From VAXT01 sp963698015 (GTDB taxonomy: Bacteria; Actinomycetota; Thermoleophilia; Gaiellales; Gaiellaceae), in contig OY969109.1 in NCBI GenBank assembly GCA_963698015.1, positions 2,728,001-2,792,000 on the forward strand: DNA of 64,000 nucleotides. Reading direction: 5' to 3'. The translations under genes and the position numbers were made by a program. This document shows positions 25,798 to 32,774 of the stretch, piece by piece. The notes under the pieces were generated by a model. It saw only the letters and a list, made by a program, of their open reading frames with translations, was not told the origin of the DNA and did no database searches. Every line of letters begins with the position of its first letter. Within the stretch, counting starts at the first letter, position 1.

Positions 25798-26218
25798 GCC
25801 GCCGTTCAAGTTCTCGTCGCTGACCCGGGTCGGGTTCTCCGACACGGACGCGCAGGGCATCGTCTACTACGGCCGCTACTTCCCGTACTTCGACGTCGCG
25901 CGTGTCGAGTACTTCCGCCACCTTCATCTGCTGTACGCGGACTTCGAGGGCGACCTCGTGCTGCGCGCCTTGGACATCGAGTACCACGCTCCGGCGCGGT
26001 TCGACGATCTGCTCGAGGTGTTCATCCGCGTGGAGCGAATCGGGCGGACGAGCATGACCTTCGAGAAGCAGGCGTACCGGGTCGACGACGACCTCTTCCT
26101 GGCCGAGGCCCATCAGACGGTCGTCCACGTCGACCTCGAGGAGCGGAAGGCGTGCCCGATTCCAGACGAGATCCGGGCCGGGATCCGCGCGTTCGAAGGC
26201 AACGACGTCGAGCTTTGA
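25763..26218 (+). CDS. Hotdog-fold acyl-CoA thioesterase (YbgC/4HBT family)
   Basis: 151 residues from ATG 25763 (GTG 25760 is in frame). The signature VGFSDTDAQGIVYYGRYF near residue 23 contains the catalytic Asp of the 4-hydroxybenzoyl-CoA thioesterase group. It is followed by DVARVEYFRHLHL, LDIEYHAPARFDDLLEVFIR and AEAHQTVVHVDLEERKACPI. These enzymes hydrolyse acyl-CoA or related thioesters. The substrate cannot be read from sequence. The start overlaps the end of the preceding hypothetical frame. Confidence 0.88.
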   Translation: MDLELGRVTDRKPPFKFSSLTRVGFSDTDAQGIVYYGRYFPYFDVARVEYFRHLHLLYADFEGDLVLRALDIEYHAPARFDDLLEVFIRVERIGRTSMTFEKQAYRVDDDLFLAEAHQTVVHVDLEERKACPIPDEIRAGIRAFEGNDVEL

Positions 26219-26220
26219 GA

Positions 26221-26332
26221 TTCGTCGCCGGGGGAGGGGGACGCCGCTTAGGAAGCTAGTAGCTGCGGCGGCCCGGTTACCCGTCCTCTGAGATGACCGG
26301 GCGCCGCAGACGAACCCTCTCCCCCGTCTTCT
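26221..26332. ncRNA. Candidate structured RNA or complex palindrome in an intergenic region
   Basis: The 255-bp space 26219-26473 has no convincing gene. Within it, CGGGGGAGGG (from 26229) can pair with CCCTCTCCCCCG (26315-26326). Inside that, GCGGC-G-GCCCGGT (26265-26277) pairs with ACCGGGCGCCGC (26296-26307). TTCGTC (26221-26226) can also pair with GACGAA (26309-26314), which competes or crosses with the outer arm. Nested and alternative helices suggest a folded RNA or a riboregulator upstream of the D-aminopeptidase gene. No known RNA family was recognised and the strand is unknown. Confidence 0.35.
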
Positions 26333-26426
26333 CGTTGTAGGCGGCGGTTCGCGAACCGTCTATCCCTCGATCGAGGTACCCCGCGCATTCGAGGGACGAT
26401 CCCTCGATCGAGTGATCTTCGGACAC

Positions 26427-26447
26427 GTCCGGTGCCTGGCACCGGAC
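26427..26447. repeat. 21-bp perfect palindrome, REP-like
   Basis: GTCCGGTGCC (26427-26436) and GGCACCGGAC (26438-26447) around a single T, 26 bp before the start of the D-aminopeptidase gene. Palindromes built on GGTGCCTGGCACC are common dispersed elements in many bacteria. Two shorter palindromes lie just before it: GGTTCGCGAACC (26346-26357) and CCTCGATCGAGG (26365-26376). Confidence 0.5.
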
Positions 26448-26473
26448 AGGGCCGTTCCGGGTAGGTTCCTCGG

Positions 26474-27292
26474 GTGCGCGTTCACGTCATCAGCGACATG
26501 GAGGGCGTCGGCGGGATCGTCAAGGGCGACCAGACGAACGCGGGCCGACCCATGTTCGAGGAGGGACGCAAGCTCTACACCGAGGAGATCAACGCCGCTG
26601 TCCGCGGCGCCAAGGCGGCAGGAGCGACCGAGATCGTCGTCATGGACTGCCACGGCGCCGGCGAGGGCTACACCTTCAACTCGCTGATCCCCGAGGACCT
26701 CGATCCCGCGTGCGAGTACGTCGTCCAGGAGGAGTGGACGGAGTACACCGGCTTCCTCGAGGAAGGCTGCGACGCCGCGCTTTTCGTCGGCATGCACGCG
26801 ATGGCGGGGACCGCCGACGGCGTGCTCAACCACACGGTCTCGGGGCAGGCCTGGCAGAACCTGTGGTTCAACGGGACGCAGGTCGGCGAGACGGGCATCA
26901 ACGCCGCGCTCTGCGGCACGTGGGGCTGCCCGGTCCTGCTCGTCACGGGCGACGAGGCGTCCTGTCGCGAGGGCAAGGCGCTGCTCGGCGACGGGCTGAC
27001 GACGGTTGCGGTCAAGTGGGGCATCGGCCAGACGAGCGCACGGATGATCGTCCCCGCGCGGGCGCGCGAGCTGATCGAGGCGGGCGCGAAGCAGGCGCTC
27101 TCGGACCTGCAGGCCGTCGCCCCGTACGACCCCGGCAAGCCGTGCGAGGTCAAGGTCGAGTACAAGAACACGACCGCCGCGAGGCAGATGCGCTTCCAGC
27201 ACGGCGTCGAGCTCCTCGACGACCGCACGATCGTCTCCAAGGCCGACGACTGGTGGACGGCCTGGAAGCAGTTCTTCTTCGTCGACAGCTAA
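26474..27292 (+). CDS. M55-family D-aminopeptidase (DppA-like)
   Basis: 272 residues (GTG start). Metal and catalytic blocks of peptidase family M55 are in order: VISDMEGVGGI at the N-terminus, VVMDCHGAGEG near residue 57, LFVGMHAMAGT near 105, LNHTVSG near 120, VGETGINAALCGTWG near 137 and LLVTGDEASC. The family removes N-terminal D-amino acids from peptides, probably in peptidoglycan peptide recycling. There is no signal peptide, so it is cytoplasmic. It converges on the methyltransferase gene with a 3-bp overlap. Confidence 0.92.
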   Translation: MRVHVISDMEGVGGIVKGDQTNAGRPMFEEGRKLYTEEINAAVRGAKAAGATEIVVMDCHGAGEGYTFNSLIPEDLDPACEYVVQEEWTEYTGFLEEGCDAALFVGMHAMAGTADGVLNHTVSGQAWQNLWFNGTQVGETGINAALCGTWGCPVLLVTGDEASCREGKALLGDGLTTVAVKWGIGQTSARMIVPARARELIEAGAKQALSDLQAVAPYDPGKPCEVKVEYKNTTAARQMRFQHGVELLDDRTIVSKADDWWTAWKQFFFVDS

Positions 27293-27822
27293 CGCTTCAC
27301 GGCCACGATCGCCGAGCTGTCAGGCGTCGTCAGGACCTCGGTCGCCACGAGCTCTTCGCTGCCGAGCCAGCGCTCGCGGAGCGCGTCCGGCCACGCAGGC
27401 CCGTCCGCGGGCCGCAAGTGCTCCGGGGTCAGGTTGTCCAGCACGACGACGCCTCGGGGCGCGACGAGCTCCAGCGCTCGCTCGCTCTCGGCGCGCATCT
27501 GAGCGGGCGGGCTCCGTTTCCACCCGCCGCCGTCGAAGAACAGGAGGTCGAACGGCGCCTCCGGAGGCAGCACCTCGTGCCAGTCGCCGTGGAGGACGCG
27601 CACGTTCGGACAGTCGGCGAACAGAAGCGCACAGGCGGCCGCACGCTGGTCGTCGACCTCGACGGTCACGAACGACGCCTCGGATGCCATGGTCGATGCG
27701 ATCCACGCGGCACCGCAACCGGTTCCCGTGCCGATCTCCGCGAGCCGTCCGCTCGGGCGAGACGCCGCAAGGGCGCCGAGCAGACGCCCGACCTCGCGAA
27801 TCGACGAGCGTTCGAAGCTCAT
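27289..27822 (-). CDS. SAM-dependent O-methyltransferase (class I, OMT family 3-like)
   Basis: 177 residues from ATG 27822. The Rossmann motif RLAEIGTGTGCGAAWIA is followed by FVTVEVDDQRAAACALLF, VRVLHGDWHEVLPPEAPFDL and LLFFDGGGWKR, then GVVVLDNLTPEHL. It resembles catechol-type or tRNA 5-hydroxyuridine O-methyltransferases (TrmR group). Sequence upstream of ATG (VLRAEALAETMSFERS in frame) also looks family-like but has no start codon before the Rel stop. The start may therefore be affected by a base error. The gene follows rel on the same strand, 47 bp away. Confidence 0.8.
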   Translation of the reverse strand: MSFERSSIREVGRLLGALAASRPSGRLAEIGTGTGCGAAWIASTMASEASFVTVEVDDQRAAACALLFADCPNVRVLHGDWHEVLPPEAPFDLLFFDGGGWKRSPPAQMRAESERALELVAPRGVVVLDNLTPEHLRPADGPAWPDALRERWLGSEELVATEVLTTPDSSAIVAVKR

Positions 27823-27869
27823 CGTCTCCGCGAGCGCTTCAGCGCGGAGAACGAGGTCCGGGACGTGAC

Positions 27870-30071
27870 CTACGACGGCGTGACCCTGTACGCGTCGAAG
27901 ACGGCTTCGACGTTCCGGAGCGCCGTCAGCAGCGTGCGGAGCGCCTTCACGTCGCCGAGCTCCGCGGTGTACCAGTTCTTCGCCAGCTGATCCTCGACCG
28001 TGCCGCCGTACGAGACGATGTTCGCCCCGTGCTCCGCGAAGGTCCGGGCCACGTCCTCGAGCAGCCGCGGGCGGTCCCACGCGTCGACGGCGATCTGGAC
28101 GTAGAAGCTCTTCGTGGTCGCGCCGTCCCAGTCGACGTCGGTGAAGCGCTCGGGATTTCGCATCAGCGCCTTCACGTTCGGGCAGTCCTTGCGGTGGATC
28201 GTGACCCCCTTGCCGAGCGAGATGTAGCCGACGATCTCGTCGCTGGGAACCGGCGTGCAGCACTTCGCCAGGCGCACCAGGACGCCCTCGGCGCCCTGGA
28301 CCGTGATCCCGAGGTCGGTGCTCGCGATCGTCTGCGGCTTCGGCTTGAGCGGGACGATCTCTTCCTCGGCCACTTCCGCTGTCTTCAGCCGCGCGAGCAC
28401 CTTCTTGACGATCTGGCTGACCGGGAGCTTGCCGGAGCCCAGCGCGATGTAGAAGTCCTCGGCCTTCTTGAAGCCCGTCTCGCGGATCACCTGCGCGAGC
28501 ACCGCCGAGCCCGCGATCTTCCTGTACGGCAGCTTCTGCGCCTTCAGCGCCTGCTCGAGCGCCTCGCGCCCCTTCTGCTCGGTGTCCTCACGCGTCTCGC
28601 GCGAGAACCACTGGCGGATCTTGTTCCGTGCGCGCGTCGAGCGGGCGAGCGTCATCCAGTCGCGCGACGGCCCGCGGCCGCCCTTCGACGTCAGGATCTC
28701 GACGAAGTCGCCGCTGTGCAGCGTGTAGTGGAGCGGGACGATCCGCCCGTTGACCTTCGCGCCGACCGTGCGGTGCCCGACGTCCGTGTGCACCGAGTAC
28801 GCGAAGTCGATCGGCGTCGACCCCGCGGGTAGCGTCTTGACCTCGCCCTTCGGCGTGAACACGTACACCTCGTCGTCGAAGAGGTCGGTGCGGAAGCCCT
28901 TGATGAACTCCCGCGGGTCGGCCTCCTCGTCGCCCCACTCCATCAGCTGCTTGACCCACTCGAGCCAGTCCTCGTCGAGCTTCTTCTTGCCCCCCGGCTT
29001 GTACGAGTACCAGTGGGCCGCGATCCCGAACTCGGCCCCGTCGTGCATCTCGCGCGTCCGGATCTGGATCTCGAGCGGGCTCCCGGCCGGGCCGACCACT
29101 GTCGTGTGCAGCGCGCGGTAGCCGTTGAACTTCGGCATCGCGATGTAGTCCTTGAACCGCCCGGGCATCGGCTTCCAGAGCGAGTGGATGAGGCCGAGCG
29201 AGCCGTAGCAGTCGCGGGTGCCCTCGTCGCCGGCCCGCTCGACGATCACGCGCATCGCCGTCAGGTCGTAGATCTCGTTGAACTCGCGGCCCTTCTTGGC
29301 CATCTTGTCGTAGATCGAGTAGAAGTGCTTCGCGCGGCCGGAGATCTCGGCCGGGATGCCGACCTTGTCCAGCTCCTTCGTGAGCACGATCGCCGCCTCG
29401 TTGACGTGCTCCTCGCGATCGGCGCGACGCTCGGCGACCATCGCCTCGATCTCCGCGTACTTGCGTGGATGCAGCGTCCGGAAAGCGAGGTCCTCGAGCT
29501 CCCACTTCAGCTTGTGGATGCCGAGCCGGTGCGCCAGCGGCGCGTAGACCTCGAGCGTCTCGCGCGCCTTCTGGACCTGCTTCTGGCGCCCGAGATACTC
29601 GAGCGTGCGCATGTTGTGCAGGCGGTCTGCGAGCTTGATCAGGATGACCCGCACGTCGTGGGCCATCGCGACGATCATCTTCCGGTAGTTCTCCGCCTCG
29701 GCGTGCTCGCGGCTCTGGAACTGGATCCGGGTCAGCTTGGTGACGCCTTCGACGAGGTTTGCGATCTCCTCGCCGAACTCGACGCGCACCTCGTCGATGC
29801 CGACGCTGGTGTCCTCGACGACGTCGTGCAGCAGCGCCGCCGCGATCGTCTCGTCGTCGAGCCTGAGCTCGGCGCAGATCTTGGCCGCTCCGAACGGGTG
29901 GTGGATGAACGCCTCGCCCGATCGGCGCTCCTGGCCCTCGTGCGCGCGCGTCGCGAACTCGAAGGCGTGGGCGATCAGCTCGCGATCGGCGTCCGGGTTG
30001 TAGGACGCGACCTCGGCGATCAGCTCTTCGAGGAGATCTTCGTGCCGTTCGCGAGCTTCGACGAGTGCCAT
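27870..30071 (-). CDS. rel: Bifunctional (p)ppGpp synthetase/hydrolase
   Basis: 733 residues from ATG 30071 (GTG 30104 would add 11). The HD hydrolase domain is intact: HEGQERRSGEAFIHHPFGAA and AALLHDVVEDTSV. The synthetase domain has AMRVIVERA and RFKDYIAMPKFNGYRALHTT. A TGS domain (VYVFTPKGEVKTLPAGSTPI) and a C-terminal ACT domain (YVQIAVDAWDRPRLLEDVAR) follow. It both makes and degrades the stringent-response alarmone. A hairpin (30108-30127) lies just upstream of the gene. Confidence 0.95.
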   Translation of the reverse strand: MALVEARERHEDLLEELIAEVASYNPDADRELIAHAFEFATRAHEGQERRSGEAFIHHPFGAAKICAELRLDDETIAAALLHDVVEDTSVGIDEVRVEFGEEIANLVEGVTKLTRIQFQSREHAEAENYRKMIVAMAHDVRVILIKLADRLHNMRTLEYLGRQKQVQKARETLEVYAPLAHRLGIHKLKWELEDLAFRTLHPRKYAEIEAMVAERRADREEHVNEAAIVLTKELDKVGIPAEISGRAKHFYSIYDKMAKKGREFNEIYDLTAMRVIVERAGDEGTRDCYGSLGLIHSLWKPMPGRFKDYIAMPKFNGYRALHTTVVGPAGSPLEIQIRTREMHDGAEFGIAAHWYSYKPGGKKKLDEDWLEWVKQLMEWGDEEADPREFIKGFRTDLFDDEVYVFTPKGEVKTLPAGSTPIDFAYSVHTDVGHRTVGAKVNGRIVPLHYTLHSGDFVEILTSKGGRGPSRDWMTLARSTRARNKIRQWFSRETREDTEQKGREALEQALKAQKLPYRKIAGSAVLAQVIRETGFKKAEDFYIALGSGKLPVSQIVKKVLARLKTAEVAEEEIVPLKPKPQTIASTDLGITVQGAEGVLVRLAKCCTPVPSDEIVGYISLGKGVTIHRKDCPNVKALMRNPERFTDVDWDGATTKSFYVQIAVDAWDRPRLLEDVARTFAEHGANIVSYGGTVEDQLAKNWYTAELGDVKALRTLLTALRNVEAVFDAYRVTPS

Positions 30072-30153
30072 GCGACAAATTGTAGTTCGGCTACCTTTCG
30101 TCACCGTTGCGCCCGATCACGGGCGCAGGATTCATCGCCCACGCAGAGAAGAG

Positions 30154-30243
30154 ATGCCGCTCGTGTTCAGACGACACCTCATACGACGCCGCACGCTCGC
30201 CGTCACTCGGCTGCTGATCGCGCTCACGGCCTCGCATCGCTAG
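30154..30243 (+). CDS. Possible 29-residue leader peptide upstream of the MFS exporter
   Basis: ATG 30154 to TAG 30241-30243 encodes MPLVFRRHLIRRR followed by TLAVTRLLIALTASHR, with a purine-rich stretch (GAGAAGAG) directly before the ATG. It ends 38 bp before the exporter start. Arg-rich short peptides sometimes act as stalling leaders for drug-resistance genes. The spacing of the ribosome site is tight and the ORF could be chance, so this is tentative. Confidence 0.25.
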   Translation: MPLVFRRHLIRRRTLAVTRLLIALTASHR

Positions 30244-30252
30244 GAACCGCGG

Positions 30253-30267
30253 GTTGACTTAGTCGAC
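30253..30267. promoter_or_regulatory. Operator-like inverted repeat before the MFS exporter
   Basis: GTTGACT (30253-30259), one central T, and AGTCGAC (30261-30267) form a 7-bp inverted repeat with one mismatch, ending 14 bp before the exporter start codon. Such sites commonly bind MarR- or TetR-type repressors. No such regulator gene is adjacent in the window. TTGACT within it could also serve as a -35 box. Confidence 0.4.
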
Positions 30268-30281
30268 AATCCGTCCGGCTC

Positions 30282-31622
30282 ATGCAGCCGCTCGGATCGC
30301 GGAACCGGATTGCGTTGCTCGGCCTCTCGGTCGGGCTCGTCCTGGCCGACTCTTCGGTCGTCACGCTCGCGCTCCCGAAGATCCTCGTCCAGTTCGACGT
30401 CGAGGTCTCGACGCTCGCCTGGGCGCTGATCTCGTTCAACCTGGCGCTCGCGCTTGCTGCGGTGCCCGCGGCGGCTCTTGCGCGTCGGAGGCCGGTCGCT
30501 GTGTTCGGAGTCTCGACGATCGTCTTCGCGGCCGCGTCGTTCGCCTGCGCCTTCTCGCCCACGTTCGGTGTGCTGGTGGGACTGCGGGCGGCCCAGGGGG
30601 TGGCGGGGGCGGCCGTCGTCGTCGCCGCGCTCGACCTGCTCTCCGAGGCTTCGGGCGCCGATGCCTCTGCGGCGCGCATCTGGGCGCTCGCGGGGATCGT
30701 CGGCGCCTCGGTCGGGCCCGCGATCGGCGGGATCCTCACGCAGCTCTTCGGCTGGGAGTCGATCTTCGTGCTCCAGGCGCCGGTCGCGCTCGTCGGCCTG
30801 CTCGCGATTCGCGGCGTGCAGACGCGGCCCGTGCCCGAGCCGACGGAGCGTCCGCAGGTCGCCGCGAACGCAGCGCTCCTGCTCGTCTCGGGCGCCCTCG
30901 TCGCCGCGCTCTTCCTGCTCGTGATCCTGCTCATCAACGGCTGGCGCCTCGAGCCGCTGGCGGCGGGGCTCGTCGTGACGATCATGCCGCTGGCGGCGAT
31001 CGCGGCCGCGCGCCTCGGAGGCAGCATCAGCCCGCTCTGGACGAGGGCCGCCTCGGGCGCGATCTTGATCTCCGGCGGCCTCGCGGCCCTGGCCTGGCTT
31101 CCGCACGCGGGCGTGGCGTGGACGGTCCTTCCGCAGATCGCGATCGGCGCCGGGCTGGGGCTCGCTCTCTCGGCGCTCACACAGCGCGCGCTGGCCGGCC
31201 GCTCCGGGCAGGCGGTGCACGGCGGTTGGACGATCGCCGCGCGCCATGCCGGGATCGTCCTCGGGCTGCTCCTGCTGACGCCGATCTTCACCTCGGACCT
31301 CAACCGGAACGAGCACGACGCGCTCGCCGCCGGAACTGCGGCGGTGCTCGACAGCCGGATCTCGCCGCTCGACAAGATCGGCGTCGCGCGCGACGTCCTC
31401 GTCGCCGTCGACCGCGCCACGGCCGAAGGTCGGATCCCCGACGTCAAGGCGGTCGTCGACCATCGAGACGATTCCGCGTACGCCGATCTCGGGAACGCGC
31501 TACAGGATCAGCTCGACCGGGCGGTCACGAACGCCTTCTCTCGCTCGTTCCTCGTCTCCGCGCTCCTCGGCCTGCTCGCACTCGTGCCGATCGTCCTCGG
31601 CCGCCGGGAGGTCGGCGTCTGA
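30282..31622 (+). CDS. Major facilitator superfamily exporter (DHA2-like)
   Basis: 446 residues with about twelve to fourteen helices. The N-terminal motif LVLADSSVVTLALPKI corresponds to motif D1 of drug/H+ antiporters, followed by FGVLVGLRAAQGVAGAAVVV (motif B-like) and VGASVGPAIGGILTQLFGWE (motif C of exporters). A large non-membrane loop (residues about 335-415, from FTSDLNRNEHDALAAGTAAV) precedes the last helix, which is unusual. The stop overlaps the next start (TGATG), so the downstream exported protein is co-translated. The substrate is unknown. Confidence 0.85.
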   Translation: MQPLGSRNRIALLGLSVGLVLADSSVVTLALPKILVQFDVEVSTLAWALISFNLALALAAVPAAALARRRPVAVFGVSTIVFAAASFACAFSPTFGVLVGLRAAQGVAGAAVVVAALDLLSEASGADASAARIWALAGIVGASVGPAIGGILTQLFGWESIFVLQAPVALVGLLAIRGVQTRPVPEPTERPQVAANAALLLVSGALVAALFLLVILLINGWRLEPLAAGLVVTIMPLAAIAAARLGGSISPLWTRAASGAILISGGLAALAWLPHAGVAWTVLPQIAIGAGLGLALSALTQRALAGRSGQAVHGGWTIAARHAGIVLGLLLLTPIFTSDLNRNEHDALAAGTAAVLDSRISPLDKIGVARDVLVAVDRATAEGRIPDVKAVVDHRDDSAYADLGNALQDQLDRAVTNAFSRSFLVSALLGLLALVPIVLGRREVGV

Positions 31623-32065
31623 TGCGTGCGATCGCGTACTCGACCGCCGCGGTGCTCGTCCTGGTCGGCCTCTACCTGGCCCTCGGCGGCGCCTCGTACG
31701 CGCCGGCCAAGGTCGCCGACCCCTGCGCACCGCGCTCCTGGCGGAGCCCGCAGGGCTTCGAGGCGGTCGCCGAGCAGATCGTCCTTTCCGCGCTCGACGG
31801 AGCCGCGTGCCAGTTGCACGTGTCCCGCGAGGACATGGTGCTGGCGCTCGCGAACCAGGATCGCCGCGAGCAGTTCGTCCGTGAGCACGACATCTCGAAC
31901 GGTGAGCTGGAGAGCCTCGTGCGCACCGGGCTCAAACGGTCGATCGACGACGCCCAGAGCGCCGGCGCGCTCAACGCGACCCTGGCCGGCGTCCTGCGCG
32001 GCGTCGTGGGGAACCTGCCGATCGACGAGCTGCTCAACCTGCTCCAGCGCCTGCGAGGCTTGTGA
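31622..32065 (+). CDS. Hypothetical membrane-anchored protein coupled to the MFS exporter
   Basis: 147 residues. An N-terminal anchor (YSTAAVLVLVGLYLALGG) is followed by CAPRSWRSPQGFEAVAEQIV, SALDGAACQLHVSREDMVLA and helices ending LPIDELLNLLQRLRGL. Two Cys residues could form a disulfide outside the membrane. It starts within the exporter stop codon, so it is probably an accessory of the transporter. No family was recognised. Confidence 0.65.
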   Translation: MRAIAYSTAAVLVLVGLYLALGGASYAPAKVADPCAPRSWRSPQGFEAVAEQIVLSALDGAACQLHVSREDMVLALANQDRREQFVREHDISNGELESLVRTGLKRSIDDAQSAGALNATLAGVLRGVVGNLPIDELLNLLQRLRGL

Positions 32066-32066
32066 C

Positions 32067-32774
32067 GTGCCCTGGTTTCACGCGATCGCCGAGCGCGACC
32101 ACGACATCCAGAACCCGACGAGCCCGGAGAAGATCCGGCTCATGGGCGAGTGGCTTCGGCTGGGTCCGAAGACGCGTGTCCTCGACATCGCGTGCGGCAA
32201 GTGCGGGCCTGCGCTCGTTCTCGCATCGACGTTCGGTTGCAGGATCACCGGGGTCGAGCGTTACTCGGGGTTCGTGACCACGGCTCGCGAGCGGATCGCC
32301 GCGACCGGCCTAGGCGACCTGATCGAGGTCGTCGAGTCCGACGGGCACGAGTTTCCGCTCGAGCCCGAGGCCTGGGACGCGGCGCTCTGCCTCGGGGCGA
32401 CGTTCGTCTGGGACGACCTCGACGGAACGCTCGCCGCGCTCGTTCCGGCCGTCCGGCCGGGGGGCCACGTCGTCGTCGGCGAGCCCTACTGGCGACGCAG
32501 CCCGCCGGTTGGCATGGACGCCATGGGCTACGTCTCGCTGTCCGAGACCGGAGCCAAGGTCGAGCGGCACGGAGTGACGCTGATCGGGGTGATCAGCTCG
32601 TCGACGGACGACTGGGACCGCTACGAGTCGCTCCACTGGCGCGCGGTCGAGGACTGGCTCGAGGCGAACGAGGACGAGGAGATTCGCCGCGCCAACGAGG
32701 AGCACAAGCGGGAGTACCTGGCCCGGCGGGACGCGTTCGGCTGGGCGATCTTCCTCGCGAGGAAACCCGGCTAG
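32067..32774 (+). CDS. SAM-dependent methyltransferase, UbiE/SmtA-like
   Basis: 235 residues from GTG 32067. Motif I is TRVLDIACGKCGPALVLAS near residue 40, followed by ITGVERYSGFVTTARERIAA, WDAALCLGATFVWDDLDGTL and RPGGHVVVGEPYWR. This resembles small-molecule methyltransferases. The C-terminus (ALARRDAFGWAIFLARK-type) is complete. It starts 1 bp after the previous stop. It ends in a 4-bp overlap with the convergent recJ stop. The substrate cannot be inferred. Confidence 0.85.
   Translation: MPWFHAIAERDHDIQNPTSPEKIRLMGEWLRLGPKTRVLDIACGKCGPALVLASTFGCRITGVERYSGFVTTARERIAATGLGDLIEVVESDGHEFPLEPEAWDAALCLGATFVWDDLDGTLAALVPAVRPGGHVVVGEPYWRRSPPVGMDAMGYVSLSETGAKVERHGVTLIGVISSSTDDWDRYESLHWRAVEDWLEANEDEEIRRANEEHKREYLARRDAFGWAIFLARKPG

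Noticed and set aside
27823..28263. Upstream extension of the O-methyltransferase frame
   Set aside because: It overlaps the 3' end of rel out of frame, and rel is a clear match to its C-terminal domain.
30240..30281. Full sigma-70 promoter TTGACT plus -10 before the exporter
   Set aside because: TTGACT is present but no acceptable -10 hexamer lies 16-18 bp downstream before the start codon.
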